Notes: generated from the letters alone by a model not told the origin. DNA of 64,000 nt from Bacillus sp. S/N-304-OC-R1 (GCF_019749375.1 NZ_JACWFE010000001.1:186001-250000), one strand, 5' to 3'; counted from the first letter of the stretch, positions 27,518 through 37,519 are shown. Program-made: numbers and translations.

Positions 27518-28708
27518 TTAAATTACACCGATTTCTTTTCCTACTTTTTCGTAAATGGTAATAGCCTGATCTAGCATTTCTTTCGTATGTGCAGCTGATG
27601 GCATATTTCTAACTCGTCCAGTCCCCTTCGGAACAGTTGGGAATACAATTGATTTAGCATAAACCCCTGCTTCGTTCAGCTTCTTACTAAACTCTTGTGT
27701 CTTCATTTCATCACCAATAATGCATGGTGTTATTGGAGTTTCGCTTTCACCAATGTTAAACCCTAATTTCTTTAAGCCTGCTTTTAAATAATTGGCATTT
27801 TCCCAAAGCTTTTGATTTAATTCTGTGCTTTCCATTAAAATATCAATAGCTTCCATACTAGCAGCGACATCAGCAGGAGTTAAGGATGTAGAAAATAAGA
27901 ATGGTCTGCTTCTTACTTTTAACCAATCAATTAAATCTTTTTTCCCTGCTACATAGCCGCCAACAACTCCAATCGCCTTTGATAGCGTGCCAATTTGAAA
28001 ATCAATCTTATCAGAAAGGCCAAAATGCTTAACAGTCCCTGCTCCTTCTCCTAATACTCCTGATCCGTGAGCGTCATCCACATATGTAATAAGGTCAAAC
28101 TCTTCTGCGATTTTTACTATTTCAGGAAGCTTAGCAATATCTCCGTCCATTGAGAAAACGCCATCGGTAATAACCATAACTTTATTGTACAATCCTGATT
28201 CGGTTGCCTCTTTTGCTTTTGCTCTTAAATCTTCCATATCCGAATGGTTATAACGAATAATTTTAGCTCTAGATAACCGGCAGCCATCGATAATAGAAGC
28301 ATGATTTAGCTCGTCAGAAAGAATGGCATCATTTTTATCCATAACAGCCGAAATAGCTGCCATATTACAATTAAATCCGGATTGATAAGCAATTGCTGCT
28401 TCCGTATGTTTAAATTGTGCAAGTTTTTCTTCAAGCCTTACGTGAAGCTCTAGTGTTCCGTTAATAGTCCGAACCGCTCCTGCTCCAACACCATACTTGT
28501 TAATTGCATCAATAGCTGCTTTCTTTAGACGCTCGTCTGTAGCCAATCCTAAATAGTTATTAGAAGAAAGATTAATCAGCTCTCTTCCATTAATTTTTAT
28601 AATAGGGCCGTTCGGGCTTTCTAAAGGATCGATAACATTGTATAAACCTTTCCCTTTTAAATCTTCTAAATTTTCCTTTAAAAATGCATCTAATGTTTTA
28701 CTTGTCAT
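27518..28708 (-). CDS. kbl: 2-amino-3-ketobutyrate coenzyme A ligase (glycine C-acetyltransferase)
   Basis: A 396-residue PLP enzyme of the alpha-oxoamine synthase family. It has [16 protein letters not shown] (about 47), [16 protein letters not shown] (about 205) and the PLP-lysine region [18 protein letters not shown] (about 238). With the adjacent dehydrogenase it splits threonine to glycine and acetyl-CoA. 8-amino-7-oxononanoate synthase is a close relative, but the tdh partner supports Kbl. Confidence 0.9.
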   Translation of the reverse strand: MTSKTLDAFLKENLEDLKGKGLYNVIDPLESPNGPIIKINGRELINLSSNNYLGLATDERLKKAAIDAINKYGVGAGAVRTINGTLELHVRLEEKLAQFKHTEAAIAYQSGFNCNMAAISAVMDKNDAILSDELNHASIIDGCRLSRAKIIRYNHSDMEDLRAKAKEATESGLYNKVMVITDGVFSMDGDIAKLPEIVKIAEEFDLITYVDDAHGSGVLGEGAGTVKHFGLSDKIDFQIGTLSKAIGVVGGYVAGKKDLIDWLKVRSRPFLFSTSLTPADVAASMEAIDILMESTELNQKLWENANYLKAGLKKLGFNIGESETPITPCIIGDEMKTQEFSKKLNEAGVYAKSIVFPTVPKGTGRVRNMPSAAHTKEMLDQAITIYEKVGKEIGVI

Positions 28709-29148
28709 GTAAAAATCCCCCTGTTCATTTATTTCCTCAACTAAATGTCATTTACAAAAATACAGTTGTCTACCTTAGAAGGACAGATAAACCCTTGATA
28801 TATAAAGGTTTCTTACGAATACTTTAACATAAATTTTAAATTTGTACATACATAGAGGACAGTAAAAAAATATTTTTTAGAACTTTTGCTTTATTAAACT
28901 TTTCTCTAGATTTCCTTTCATGCAAAAACGAATCTAGAGTCATTTGTTTAGTTTGCCCATTTTCTATTATTAATGGCAAATATCGTCCTTCCCGGGTCAA
29001 GAAAATAATTAATAATTTTTCCAATTTCCAGTTCTTTTGTCCATATTCAAAAATATAGATATACCAATGTTGTAATAAGGCTTTTACAAAGTGCTATCTA
29101 TGATTCCATCATATTTAGTATACATTTTAAATAATATTAAATTTTATT

Positions 29149-29163
29149 TTATAATAATTATAA
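29149..29163 (+). promoter_or_regulatory. PerR box before the catalase gene
   Basis: TTATAAT-A-ATTATAA is a perfect 15-base match to the Bacillus PerR consensus TTATAATNATTATAA. It lies 8 bases before the predicted -35. Confidence 0.85.
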
Positions 29164-29170
29164 AAAGATA

Positions 29171-29198
29171 TTGATTTTATATTGAGAAGTGTTATCAT
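29171..29198 (+). promoter_or_regulatory. Predicted katA promoter
   Basis: TTGATT (29171-29176) and TATCAT (29193-29198) are 16 bases apart, just downstream of the PerR box. Confidence 0.6.
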
Positions 29199-29241
29199 TA
29201 ATTCAGGAAGCAATTTAATAATATATATGAGGTGAATTCGA

Positions 29242-30702
29242 GTGACGAAAAACAATCATTTAACGACTAGTTGGGGAGCTCCAGTTGGGGACAACCAAAA
29301 CTCAATGACTGCTGGTTCAAGAGGTCCAACACTCATTCAAGATGTGCATCTATTAGAAAAACTGGCACATTTTAACCGTGAACGTGTTCCTGAGCGTGTA
29401 GTTCATGCTAAAGGCGCAGGCGCACATGGCTATTTTGAAGTAACCAATGACCTTTCAAAATATACAAAAGCAGCTTTCTTATCAAAGGTTGGCAAGCGCA
29501 CTCCTCTTTTCGTTCGATTCTCAACTGTAGCCGGTGAACTAGGCTCGGCAGACACAGTTAGAGATCCACGCGGATTTGCTGTTAAATTTTATACAGAAGA
29601 AGGAAATTACGATCTTGTAGGAAACAACACACCTGTGTTTTTTATTCGTGATGCGATTAAATTTCCAGACTTTATTCATACTCAAAAGCGTGATCCAAAA
29701 ACCCACTTAAAAAATCCAAATGCGGTTTGGGATTTCTGGTCTCTATCCCCTGAAGCGCTTCACCAAGTTACGATCCTTATGTCCGACCGTGGCATCCCTG
29801 CTACTTTCCGGCATATGCACGGATTTGGAAGTCATACATTTAAATGGGTGAATGAACAAGGTGAAGGCGTATGGGTTAAATATCACTTTAAAACAGAACA
29901 AGGGGTTAAAAACTTAAGTGTTGAGGCGGCAGCGCAAATGGCAGGAGAAAATCCAGACTATCATATCGAAGATTTATACAATGCGATTGAAAATGGTGAC
30001 TATCCATCCTGGAAGCTATGCGTCCAAATTATGCCTTTAGAGGATGCGAATACGTATCGGTTTGATCCATTCGATGTTACAAAAGTATGGTCTCAAAAGG
30101 ATTATCCGCTTATCGAAGTTGGTAGAATGGTATTGAACAGAAATCCGGAAAACTACTTTGCTGAAGTTGAGCAGGCGACATTCTCACCTGGGACACTTGT
30201 TCCAGGAATTGAAGTATCACCTGATAAAATGCTTCAGGGCCGTTTATTCGCTTACCATGATGCACATCGATACCGTGTAGGAGCCAACCATCAGGCTCTT
30301 CCGATTAATCGCCCTAAGGCTGAAGTGAATAACTATCAGCGCGATGGCCAGATGCGGTTTGATTCCAATGGCGGCGGCTCGGTCTATTACGAACCAAACA
30401 GCTATGGAGGTCCTACAGAAGTTCCTGAACATAAGCCTGCTCCATACGCTGTGTCAGGATCGGCAGACAGTGTCGCATATGACCACAATGATCACTATAC
30501 TCAGGCTGGAGACCTTTATCGACTGCTGTCTAAAGAGGAAAGAGAACGACTTGTCGCAAATATTGTTGGAGCGATGAAGCAAGTCGAAAAAGACGAAATA
30601 AAACTAAGACAAATCCAGCACTTCTATAAAGCAGACCCAGAATACGGTACAAAGATTGCTGAAGGCCTAGGTCTTCCTGTTCCTGAGGAAGTTAAAAATT
30701 AA
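29242..30702 (+). CDS. katA: Heme catalase (vegetative, KatA type)
   Basis: A 486-residue small-subunit monofunctional catalase. The catalytic His is in [17 protein letters not shown], Asn in [11 protein letters not shown], and the proximal heme Tyr in [14 protein letters not shown]. Start GTG 29242 follows TGAGGTGAATTC. The upstream PerR box indicates induction by peroxide. Confidence 0.95.
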   Translation: MTKNNHLTTSWGAPVGDNQNSMTAGSRGPTLIQDVHLLEKLAHFNRERVPERVVHAKGAGAHGYFEVTNDLSKYTKAAFLSKVGKRTPLFVRFSTVAGELGSADTVRDPRGFAVKFYTEEGNYDLVGNNTPVFFIRDAIKFPDFIHTQKRDPKTHLKNPNAVWDFWSLSPEALHQVTILMSDRGIPATFRHMHGFGSHTFKWVNEQGEGVWVKYHFKTEQGVKNLSVEAAAQMAGENPDYHIEDLYNAIENGDYPSWKLCVQIMPLEDANTYRFDPFDVTKVWSQKDYPLIEVGRMVLNRNPENYFAEVEQATFSPGTLVPGIEVSPDKMLQGRLFAYHDAHRYRVGANHQALPINRPKAEVNNYQRDGQMRFDSNGGGSVYYEPNSYGGPTEVPEHKPAPYAVSGSADSVAYDHNDHYTQAGDLYRLLSKEERERLVANIVGAMKQVEKDEIKLRQIQHFYKADPEYGTKIAEGLGLPVPEEVKN

Positions 30703-30726
30703 TAAATATAGAATAGCTTTCTATTT

Positions 30727-30753
30727 AAAGGTATCCGGTATACGGATGCCTTT
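30727..30753 (+). terminator. katA terminator
   Basis: AAAGGTATCCG pairs with CGGATGCCTTT (one wobble) around a 5-base loop, followed by TT. Confidence 0.7.
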
Positions 30754-30849
30754 TTCATTGCTTATTATTATCATCCAAACCAATTACAGTTTTAACTTCC
30801 TATTTAGTACATATCGAAAGTCTAGTCTTATGAATAAAAATCAAGTATT

Positions 30850-31071
30850 ATGAAGAAATGGATTACTTTAGATGAGATGGGGATTTAAATAAAATCTTCC
30901 ATCTGGAGTTTTCAAAGCTTACTCGGTATACAAAGCCAACATTCGAATTTAAAGAGTCTCGCGGAAGCAGCCGTTCTGTATTCGAAGGAGAAGACTTTAA
31001 AATTGGCAAACCCGTCCATGGATCAGCATCAGGTACGTGCTGCATTAGCAAAATGCGGTTTAAAACTGTGA
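30850..31071 (+). pseudogene. Possible decayed small gene with an in-frame TAA
   Basis: In one frame, ATG 30850 gives MKKWITLDEMGI, then TAA at 30886, then 60 further codons to TGA 31069. The second part (IQSQHSNLKSLAEAAVLYSK then MDQHQVRAALAKCGLKL) reads like a real helical protein, but has no start codon of its own before its last third. I do not recognise the family. It may be a degraded gene or a chance frame. TAA does not encode selenocysteine, so recoding does not explain it. Confidence 0.3.
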
Positions 31072-31192
31072 GCAATACGTGAAACTTTTCTGCAGTTCAT
31101 ACAATCAAAAACTATTAGTGTATAATAAAACATGATCGATAATTAAACTAGCCTCTTTGCAGGTTAATATTAGATAAAGGACATACTACAAA

Positions 31193-32044
31193 ATGACTGA
31201 AAAAAAAATAGCCTGGATTACTGACAGTACGGCATATATAACTGAGGAGTTACGGAATCATCCAGATGTATATGTTATCCCTCTCTCTATTACATTTGGC
31301 AATGATACTTTTGATGATGGTATAGATTTAAGCACTGATCAATTATATGAAAGAATTCGTTCATCTAAAGAGATTCCTAAAACTTCACAGCCCCCTGCAG
31401 GTAAATTTGCAGAGCTGTTTGCACAATTAAAGGAAAGCTATGACTGCGGTATCGCCGTCCATATTTCCGGGAAACTTAGCGGAACAATTAATAGCTGTCT
31501 TTCTGGTGCAGAAATGGCGGGGTTTCCAGTTGAAGCAGTTGATTCTAAATCTATGTCATATGCCATTACAACCTTAATTTATAAAGGAATGGCACTTGAA
31601 AATGACGGGCTTCATGCCAGCAAAATCGCAGAAAAGCTTCAGGAAGAAACAGTTAAATCGGAAAATTATATATTGTTAGGAAGTCTGGATCAATTTTATA
31701 AAGGCGGAAGAATGTCAGGAACTGCCTATTTACTTGGCAGTCTATTAAAAATAAAACCCATAATACAAATTAATACGAACGGCGAATTTGAACTTTTTGA
31801 CAAAGTCCGGTCAGAGAAAAAAGCTGTTAAGCGAATGCTTGAATTATTAGGAGAATCGTACAAGAAACAATCCATCTTTCAAGTGCAAATACTGCATGGG
31901 AATGTACTCGATAAAGCAAATGAACTTGCATCAGAAATTAAAGCTCTTTTCCCAAAGCTAGATATTTTTATTGGTGAAATTAGCTCTACAATTGCTGCCC
32001 ATGCTGGAGAAGGCACACTGGCAATGATTTGGCATAATGAATAG
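31193..32044 (+). CDS. DegV family fatty-acid-binding protein
   Basis: A 283-residue DegV protein. WITDSTAYI opens the fold, VIPLSITFG and KTSQPPAGKFAELF follow, and HISGKLSGTINS plus YKGGRMSG are the fatty-acid-binding motifs. DegV/FakB proteins present fatty acids to the FakA kinase for phospholipid synthesis. Start ATG 31193 has AAAGGAC upstream. No fakA is adjacent. Confidence 0.88.
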   Translation: MTEKKIAWITDSTAYITEELRNHPDVYVIPLSITFGNDTFDDGIDLSTDQLYERIRSSKEIPKTSQPPAGKFAELFAQLKESYDCGIAVHISGKLSGTINSCLSGAEMAGFPVEAVDSKSMSYAITTLIYKGMALENDGLHASKIAEKLQEETVKSENYILLGSLDQFYKGGRMSGTAYLLGSLLKIKPIIQINTNGEFELFDKVRSEKKAVKRMLELLGESYKKQSIFQVQILHGNVLDKANELASEIKALFPKLDIFIGEISSTIAAHAGEGTLAMIWHNE

Positions 32045-32058
32045 GGGATATCATTAAT

Positions 32059-32100
32059 AAAACCCGACTTTTCTATTAAAATAAAGATAAGTCGGGTTTT
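32059..32100 (+). terminator. degV terminator
   Basis: AAAACCCGACTT pairs perfectly with AAGTCGGGTTTT around an 18-base AT loop, then TTTT. Confidence 0.75.
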
Positions 32101-32195
32101 TTATGGGCTTATAACAATTATTTAGAAGGAATCGGGTAGTGTATTTCTTCTTTTAGACCCTCTAACAGATTTGCTGCTTCTTTTCCTCCTTTGAG

Positions 32196-32756
32196 TTAGT
32201 TCTTACCGATATTCTCCTCAATTACCTCTTCTGGTGTTTTCCAAATTCCAACTGCATGATCTGATGCTGATTTGATTGTATTAATAAACCATTGATCCCC
32301 CATTTTGACCAAAGTTAGAGCTGCATAATCTTTTCCTCCATAACCAGTGGATGTAGCTAATCTAAATTCTACTACGTATTGAATTGTTTTATCGTTATTC
32401 TCTTTCTTACTAATAACTTTTGATGATTCAACCCATGGACTTGAGACACCTGTAACCCAATGATATTTCTCAAATAGCTCTTTAACACTAGCCTTAGCAT
32501 CTTTCGTCAGAAGAGCATATTGTAATGCTCCATTTCTAAGTTTTACTGCATTTGCCCATGTTTCGACTGTTAAGTCTGGATTTGTAGAAACAATACCCAT
32601 TTCTAACATCTCAAGCTGCTCTTCAATGGATGATTTTTCAACTTCTTTCTCACTGCTTACAGTTGACTTCTCTACTGAATTGAAAGATCCAGCGAATGCT
32701 GCAGTTGATATTCCTAAGACAAGCGCTGCAACTAACATCATCATTTTCTTAAACAT
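32196..32756 (-). CDS. Secreted protein of unknown function linked to the ECF sigma operon
   Basis: A protein of about 186 residues with a signal peptide (MFKKMMMLVAALVLGISTAA, cleavage near AFA). The mature part alternates helices and strands (EEQLEMLEMG, WANAVKLRNGALQYALL, then YVVEFRLATSTGYGGKDYAA and MGDQWFINTI), a pattern compatible with an NTF2-like fold. I do not recognise the family. The start is ATG 32756, with GAGAGG 9 bases upstream. Its promoter region carries GTTACG-N15-CGTTATTA, also found before the sigma gene, so it is a probable target of that sigma factor. Confidence 0.7.
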   Translation of the reverse strand: MFKKMMMLVAALVLGISTAAFAGSFNSVEKSTVSSEKEVEKSSIEEQLEMLEMGIVSTNPDLTVETWANAVKLRNGALQYALLTKDAKASVKELFEKYHWVTGVSSPWVESSKVISKKENNDKTIQYVVEFRLATSTGYGGKDYAALTLVKMGDQWFINTIKSASDHAVGIWKTPEEVIEENIGKN

Positions 32757-32818
32757 GTTCATTTTCCTCTCATTCAATGATTAATATAAATGACAGGGCC
32801 CTTTGTCATTCCAACTAT

Positions 32819-32846
32819 AATAACGATAGATTTTCTATTTCGTAAC
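32819..32846 (-). promoter_or_regulatory. Predicted ECF promoter of the secreted-protein gene
   Basis: On the minus strand GTTACG, 15 bases, then CGTTATT(A). The same two elements with the same spacing occur before the sigma factor gene at 35174-35201, and the spacers are unrelated. Confidence 0.65.
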
Positions 32847-32864
32847 AGGGATTACCAATAATTA

Positions 32865-34646
32865 TTAAAAATTATTTTTAATGGATTTTTCAGGGTCATA
32901 TTTATACAAAGTGGTAAAATATTCATTGTTTTCCTCAATTAACAAAGAATTCCCTTGCCAGAAGATTGTATGAGTCTTATTGAACTGACCTGCAGATTCT
33001 CCTTTATTTATATCAGCAACTACTACCCTCGAAATTTCTCCATCAAACACATCTGCCGATACGAATCCACCTGTTGAATCTATAGACATTTTTTCTATTA
33101 CAATATCTTGACCTTGCTCTGAACTAATCTTACCAACCAAACTAAAGATTTTCGCTTTGATGTTGTATTTTAATATTGATACATTTGAAGGTTTTTTCTC
33201 ATTCATTTCCTGCAAACTGAATATAATTTCGTTTCCACTTTGTGCTAAAACAAGAGAGCTAATTCGAATATTTTCCGAATTCAACATGGACTTAGGAATA
33301 TCTTCTAAAGAAAAGTAATCTTCAGCTATTTGACCATTTTTTAGCAGTTGTATTCGTCCTGTATCAAGGTCAAAAATTTCTTTCGTTTCCTTTTCAGTCA
33401 CTCCTTTGATCACAAAACGGTTATTTGCTTTGTAAAGTTCAAATTCATATGTCGAAATTTTATAATACGGAGTTGCTGTATATGTCCAATAAACCTCAGC
33501 CGTTACTGTTGCACGATCTTCACTATCTAATACATTTATAATTTTGTAGCCGATTTGAGACGGATTTGAATACGTTAAAAATTCGGGTGGATTCTCCATC
33601 ATGCCCTTAGCATAGTCATCGTCCCTTACTAATAATGCTTGTAAATATCTAATGACTGTATCCTTAGAAGTCACTTCACTTTCACTCAATGAGATCATCA
33701 TTATTCTGGAGTTCGCCTGAATTTCATCCTTTTTTAATACATATAAAGTTCGTTCATCCGAACTCCATACAGAGGAATGATATTTATAAAGGCCCACTTT
33801 CGGATTTTCTCTACTCGGTGGATTAGATGTTACCTTTTTCTTAGTTTTTAAATTAAAATCAGAGATCCATACATTTTCAAATCCATCACTTTCTTGTACA
33901 TAAGATATATAGCTGCCGCCTTTAGAAATATTAGGATCCTTCCCTTTATCAACTACTATTTCCTTTCCTGTTTTATTTCTGATCATAATCTCTCCATCAC
34001 GTTCAAACACAAGCTTGTATTCTTTTTCATTAAATGAAGGATGCTGTCCTATAGATATGACTTTCTCTTCTTTAGAGTCGGTATTAATTTCTACGATGAT
34101 TGTTTTATTTTCCATTAATTTCTCTGCATAAATATTTTCGTCATTTTTCCATACAGGCTGTGAATATCCTCCAGATACAATTTCTTCTTTCTTTTTTGTA
34201 TCAAGGTTAAATATAAAAATTCCTCCATTTTGTGAAAAAAGAAGACTATTTGTGTGTTGGGAATGCGATAAACTATCAGCAGTTTCTTCTGTTATTTTTT
34301 TATAACCGCTGCTTGTATAGCTGAAAATCCCTTGATTTTTGATCGAAACATATAGGATCTCTCCATGATAGGTGTATGAAGTAATTTCTCCGCTTCCTAC
34401 ATCAAGAAAAGAAATGGCATTTTGAATATTGAAAGCACTCGCATTTGTTTGCTTAATTTGGAAGTAATTAAAAAACACAGCAAAAAATACAGCAGCTGCT
34501 ACTAACGTACTAACCAAAGATCTTCGCTGGAACTTCATTTTTTTCTTTTTCACAAATGTTTCTTTTAACTGCTTTTTCAGTTCTTGATCTACATAAATAT
34601 CTTTTTTTATTTCGTGCAAAAGCTTTTCAACTTTTTCAGAGTCCAT
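32865..34646 (-). CDS. Probable membrane anti-sigma factor with extracytoplasmic propeller-like domain
   Basis: A 593-residue protein with a short basic N-terminal cytoplasmic part (1-42), one transmembrane helix (about 43-62) and a large outer part. Residues about 80-310 show repeating beta-strand units of a TolB/WD-like propeller (PVWKNDENIYAE, SFNEKEYKLVFERDGEIMI, SSVWSSDERTLYVLKKDE). Around 330-420 is a segment (VIRYLQALLVRDDDYAKGMM) that may be NTF2-like. It overlaps the sigma gene by one base (TAATG), which supports a sigma/anti-sigma pair. ATG 34646 has GGGGGA upstream. Confidence 0.72.
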   Translation of the reverse strand: MDSEKVEKLLHEIKKDIYVDQELKKQLKETFVKKKKMKFQRRSLVSTLVAAAVFFAVFFNYFQIKQTNASAFNIQNAISFLDVGSGEITSYTYHGEILYVSIKNQGIFSYTSSGYKKITEETADSLSHSQHTNSLLFSQNGGIFIFNLDTKKKEEIVSGGYSQPVWKNDENIYAEKLMENKTIIVEINTDSKEEKVISIGQHPSFNEKEYKLVFERDGEIMIRNKTGKEIVVDKGKDPNISKGGSYISYVQESDGFENVWISDFNLKTKKKVTSNPPSRENPKVGLYKYHSSVWSSDERTLYVLKKDEIQANSRIMMISLSESEVTSKDTVIRYLQALLVRDDDYAKGMMENPPEFLTYSNPSQIGYKIINVLDSEDRATVTAEVYWTYTATPYYKISTYEFELYKANNRFVIKGVTEKETKEIFDLDTGRIQLLKNGQIAEDYFSLEDIPKSMLNSENIRISSLVLAQSGNEIIFSLQEMNEKKPSNVSILKYNIKAKIFSLVGKISSEQGQDIVIEKMSIDSTGGFVSADVFDGEISRVVVADINKGESAGQFNKTHTIFWQGNSLLIEENNEYFTTLYKYDPEKSIKNNF

Positions 34647-35143
34647 TAAGATTCCCCCAAACACTTTTTCACTAATTTTCCGATTTTTTTTGTAATCCTG
34701 CTTGACTTTACCCGAAGAGTTTCTTCGGTTTTATCTAGGACAATAGCAATCTCTTTAAACTTCAAACCAGCAAAATATCTTAAATTCGTCATTTCAAGAT
34801 CTTCTTTAGATAAAACATTCAAACTTTTCTTAAGACATTCAAGTTCACTAGACTCCTCTAATGGGTCTTCAAACGGAATGGGACTTAAATATAAATCTAT
34901 TTCATCCCCAACTAGCACTGTTTTCTTTTTTCGGTAATAGTCAATAACCGTGTTTCGGGCAATAGCAAAAAGCCAAGCTTTCATGTTCTGGCCATCCTTT
35001 AAAGAAGACATTTTTTCATAAGCTTTTCGAAATGTTTCACTTACAATATCCTCCGTATCCCATTTATTGCTTGTTTTCGCATAAACATATCGATAAACAT
35101 CATCAAAGCATTCATCATATACATTCGTAAATTGATCTATCAA
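34646..35143 (-). CDS. ECF-type RNA polymerase sigma factor
   Basis: A 165-residue sigma-70 family protein. The region 2 signature is DTEDIVSETFRKAYEKM...MKAWLFAIARNTVIDYYRKK. Region 4 is LSKEDLEMTNLRYFAGLKFK...KTEETLRVKSSRITKKI. Between them is a short linker, as in ECF factors. Start TTG 35143 follows AGGAGAGGAATAGC. It is the first gene of an operon with a membrane protein that probably binds it. The upstream bipartite element suggests it drives its own transcription. I cannot assign it to SigM, SigW, SigX or another named group. Confidence 0.85.
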   Translation of the reverse strand: MIDQFTNVYDECFDDVYRYVYAKTSNKWDTEDIVSETFRKAYEKMSSLKDGQNMKAWLFAIARNTVIDYYRKKKTVLVGDEIDLYLSPIPFEDPLEESSELECLKKSLNVLSKEDLEMTNLRYFAGLKFKEIAIVLDKTEETLRVKSSRITKKIGKLVKKCLGES

Positions 35144-35173
35144 GCTATTCCTCTCCTATTAACATCTATTATT

Positions 35174-35201
35174 AATAACGTTCCACATTCAAAAACGTAA
35201 C
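35174..35201 (-). promoter_or_regulatory. Predicted autoregulated ECF promoter of the sigma operon
   Basis: On the minus strand GGTTACG, 15 bases, then CGTTATTA, about 30 bases before the TTG start. It matches the element before the secreted-protein gene. Confidence 0.65.
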
Positions 35202-35385
35202 CTATCATAAGAAAAAATTATCCAAAAAAAATCCTCCGGCTAAAAGCGGAAGATAAGATAAACATTTAAATGAAAAAAACGCACTTACATATTTCTGCTA
35301 TTAGTAAAAATGACTAATTGTATTATATGTTTTTTATGCGGGGATTTACATCTTTTTCCTAATAGTTATAAAAATAAAAAATCCC

Positions 35386-35416
35386 AGCAATTCTTAGTTC
35401 CTAAAAGAATTGCTGA
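35386..35416 (-). terminator. Terminator of the tyrosine catabolic operon
   Basis: CAGCAATTCTT pairs with AAGAATTGCTG around a 9-base loop, followed by ATTTTTT on the minus strand, downstream of hmgA. Confidence 0.75.
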
Positions 35417-35451
35417 GATTATGTGTGATCTTTAATCCAACTTTACTGATT

Positions 35452-36597
35452 TTAAACCCATGAATACATATATTTCTCATCTTCAATTTCTTTTGCTTGT
35501 TTAACTACCTTTAAAGGCTTAAAAGTGTCAATCATGACTGCAAGCTCAAGTGTTTCTTTCTTACCGATACTCGCTTCTGTCGTTCCTGGATGAGGGCCAT
35601 GAGGAATTGCACTTGGATGCAAGGTGATGGATTCTCGATTAATCCCCTTCCTGCTCATAAAATTCCCTTCGACATAATATAGCAATTCATCACTATTAAC
35701 ATTGCTATGATAATATGGAGCAGGAATCGCTTCAGGATGGTAGTCAAATAATCTTGGAACAAAAGAACATATGACAAAATTATGACCCTCAAATGTTTGG
35801 TGAACAGGCGGAGGCTGATGCACCCTTCCAGTGATTGGCTCAAAATCTTCGATATTAAATACCCACGGATACAGATAACCATCCCAGCCAACTACATCTA
35901 ATGGATGATGATTTAACACATGAGAGTGAAGGTACCCTCTCGTCTTGGCAATCACTTCAAATTCTCCCTTTTCGTCAAAAGTGACGATTGATTCAGGACC
36001 TCTGATGTCTCGTTCACAAAATGGGCTATGTTCTAATAATTGACCAAATTCATTTCGATATCTTCTTGGGCTTACAATTTGGCTAAAGGCCTCAACGATA
36101 AGTGCCTTCGTTTCATCTTTAGGGATCATTCGATATATCGTCCCAATTGGAATAATGACATAGTCTCCTGGGCCGTAGGTAATGGTGCCAAACATTGTTT
36201 CAAAAACACCTGTACCATAATGAATAAAGAACATTTCATCGCCATCGCCATTTCGATAGTAAGCATTCATTGGCCCATCAATTTTTACCGTTGCAATCAG
36301 CAGATCATCATTCCCTAATAAATATTCCCTGGCCTGCAGAGCATCGCCGCTTTTCTTAATTTTATCTGTCATAAGGTGACGATGCTTTAGTACTTCTTGA
36401 TCTTCATACTCAGGTAGATACTTACCAATTAATTTCGTACTAACTACTTCTGTCGGCATGTGATGATGATATAATATTGATTGGGTACCGGAAAAACCCT
36501 TTGTCCCCATTACCTGTTCTCTAAACAGACTTCCATCTTCTTTTTTAAACATCGTATGACGTTTATGAGGGATTTTCCCCAGTTGCCTGTAAAACAT
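35452..36597 (-). CDS. hmgA: Homogentisate 1,2-dioxygenase
   Basis: A 381-residue cupin-fold non-heme iron enzyme that opens the ring of homogentisate to maleylacetoacetate. Segments are YRQLGKIPHKRHTMF at the N-terminus, FIHYGTGVFETMFG, and the metal region NVNSDELLYYVEGNF with HPGTTEASIG. The length fits the shorter bacterial homologues. It is the last gene of the tyrosine operon, 13 bases after the fumarylacetoacetase gene. Confidence 0.88.
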   Translation of the reverse strand: MFYRQLGKIPHKRHTMFKKEDGSLFREQVMGTKGFSGTQSILYHHHMPTEVVSTKLIGKYLPEYEDQEVLKHRHLMTDKIKKSGDALQAREYLLGNDDLLIATVKIDGPMNAYYRNGDGDEMFFIHYGTGVFETMFGTITYGPGDYVIIPIGTIYRMIPKDETKALIVEAFSQIVSPRRYRNEFGQLLEHSPFCERDIRGPESIVTFDEKGEFEVIAKTRGYLHSHVLNHHPLDVVGWDGYLYPWVFNIEDFEPITGRVHQPPPVHQTFEGHNFVICSFVPRLFDYHPEAIPAPYYHSNVNSDELLYYVEGNFMSRKGINRESITLHPSAIPHGPHPGTTEASIGKKETLELAVMIDTFKPLKVVKQAKEIEDEKYMYSWV

Positions 36598-36610
36598 TCT
36601 TCCACCTACT

Positions 36611-37519
36611 TTAGATTACAGAATTTTTTAATGTTCCTAGAGCGGTAATTTCCAATTCAACCTCATCACCTGGCTCTAGCCAGCGGTGAACATCAGTCCC
36701 CAGCTCTAAAATACAGCCGCTCCCTACTGTCCCAGAACCAATTAAATCTCCAGGATATAAAGTCACACCTTCTGAAGCCCTTTCAATCATTTCAGCAAAA
36801 GAATAATACAGATCACTCATATTTCCTTCTGATAGTAGTACGCTATTTACCTTTGCCTTCATCGTTAAGTCATAGCCGTTCTCGACTTGAAACTCCACCA
36901 ATTCATCTTTTGTTACGATATAGGGTCCAATGGAGGTTGCAAAATCCTTTCCTTTTGCCGGCCCAAGGCCAACCTTCATTTCTTTCCGCTGAATGTCTCT
37001 GGCGCTCCAGTCATTCAAAATGCAATAGCCAAAGATATAATCTTCAGCTTGTTCCGCACGTATATCAGTTCCTTCTTTTCCAATTACACAGGCAATTTCT
37101 AATTCATAATCCAGCCATTCGCATTGCGTCGGCCTTTTAATATTTTCATTTGGCCCTTTAATTGATAAATGATTCGAAAAGTAAAAGACAGGGATGTCAT
37201 ACCATTCAGGTACCATTTCTAATCCGCGATTTTCCCTAGCTGTTTTCACATGCTCTTCAAAAGCATAAAAATCTCTAAAGCTTCTCGGATTCGGCAAAGG
37301 CGCCTTTAATTTCACTTTTTCTAGCGGATAAACAGCATCTTCTTTACTATATAAAGAGGCTATATATTTCATATAAAAAGAGTGATCATTCAGAAACGAA
37401 AGCAAATCTTTTGGCAGGACTCCATCTGTAGCCTCATGCATATCTACTACATGATATTGATCAATCATCCAGCCTGCCCTGATGGAACCGTCCTCTTTTT
37501 GAAAGGTTACAAATTTCAT
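36611..37519 (-). CDS. Fumarylacetoacetate hydrolase family protein
   Basis: A 302-residue FAH-family protein. LDYELEIACVIGKEG and GYCILNDWSARDIQRKEM hold the metal-binding acidic residues, and LGPAKGKDFATSIGP and GDLIGSGTVGSG follow. In this operon the likely job is splitting fumarylacetoacetate to fumarate and acetoacetate. The family also includes decarboxylases and other C-C hydrolases, so the exact substrate rests on context. Confidence 0.85.
   Translation of the reverse strand: MKFVTFQKEDGSIRAGWMIDQYHVVDMHEATDGVLPKDLLSFLNDHSFYMKYIASLYSKEDAVYPLEKVKLKAPLPNPRSFRDFYAFEEHVKTARENRGLEMVPEWYDIPVFYFSNHLSIKGPNENIKRPTQCEWLDYELEIACVIGKEGTDIRAEQAEDYIFGYCILNDWSARDIQRKEMKVGLGPAKGKDFATSIGPYIVTKDELVEFQVENGYDLTMKAKVNSVLLSEGNMSDLYYSFAEMIERASEGVTLYPGDLIGSGTVGSGCILELGTDVHRWLEPGDEVELEITALGTLKNSVI

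Larger units (their letters stand above)
28709..29241. other. Intergenic region between kbl and katA
   Basis: A 533-base AT-rich gap between divergent genes. It holds the PerR box and katA promoter near the right end. A 62-codon frame on the minus strand (28836-29024) lacks a ribosome site and I do not call it. Nothing else is recognised. Confidence 0.5.
35144..35451. other. Intergenic region between hmgA and the ECF sigma gene
   Basis: It contains the sigma promoter (35174-35201) and the hmgA terminator (35386-35416). A second imperfect hairpin near 35230-35255 is followed by a T-run on the minus strand and probably backs up the first. No gene is seen. Confidence 0.5.

Noticed and set aside
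28836..29024. A 62-codon minus-strand frame in the kbl-katA gap
   Set aside because: It starts with TTG, has no ribosome site and resembles nothing I know.
30863..31075. A 70-codon minus-strand frame after katA
   Set aside because: No ribosome site; the opposite strand looks more protein-like.
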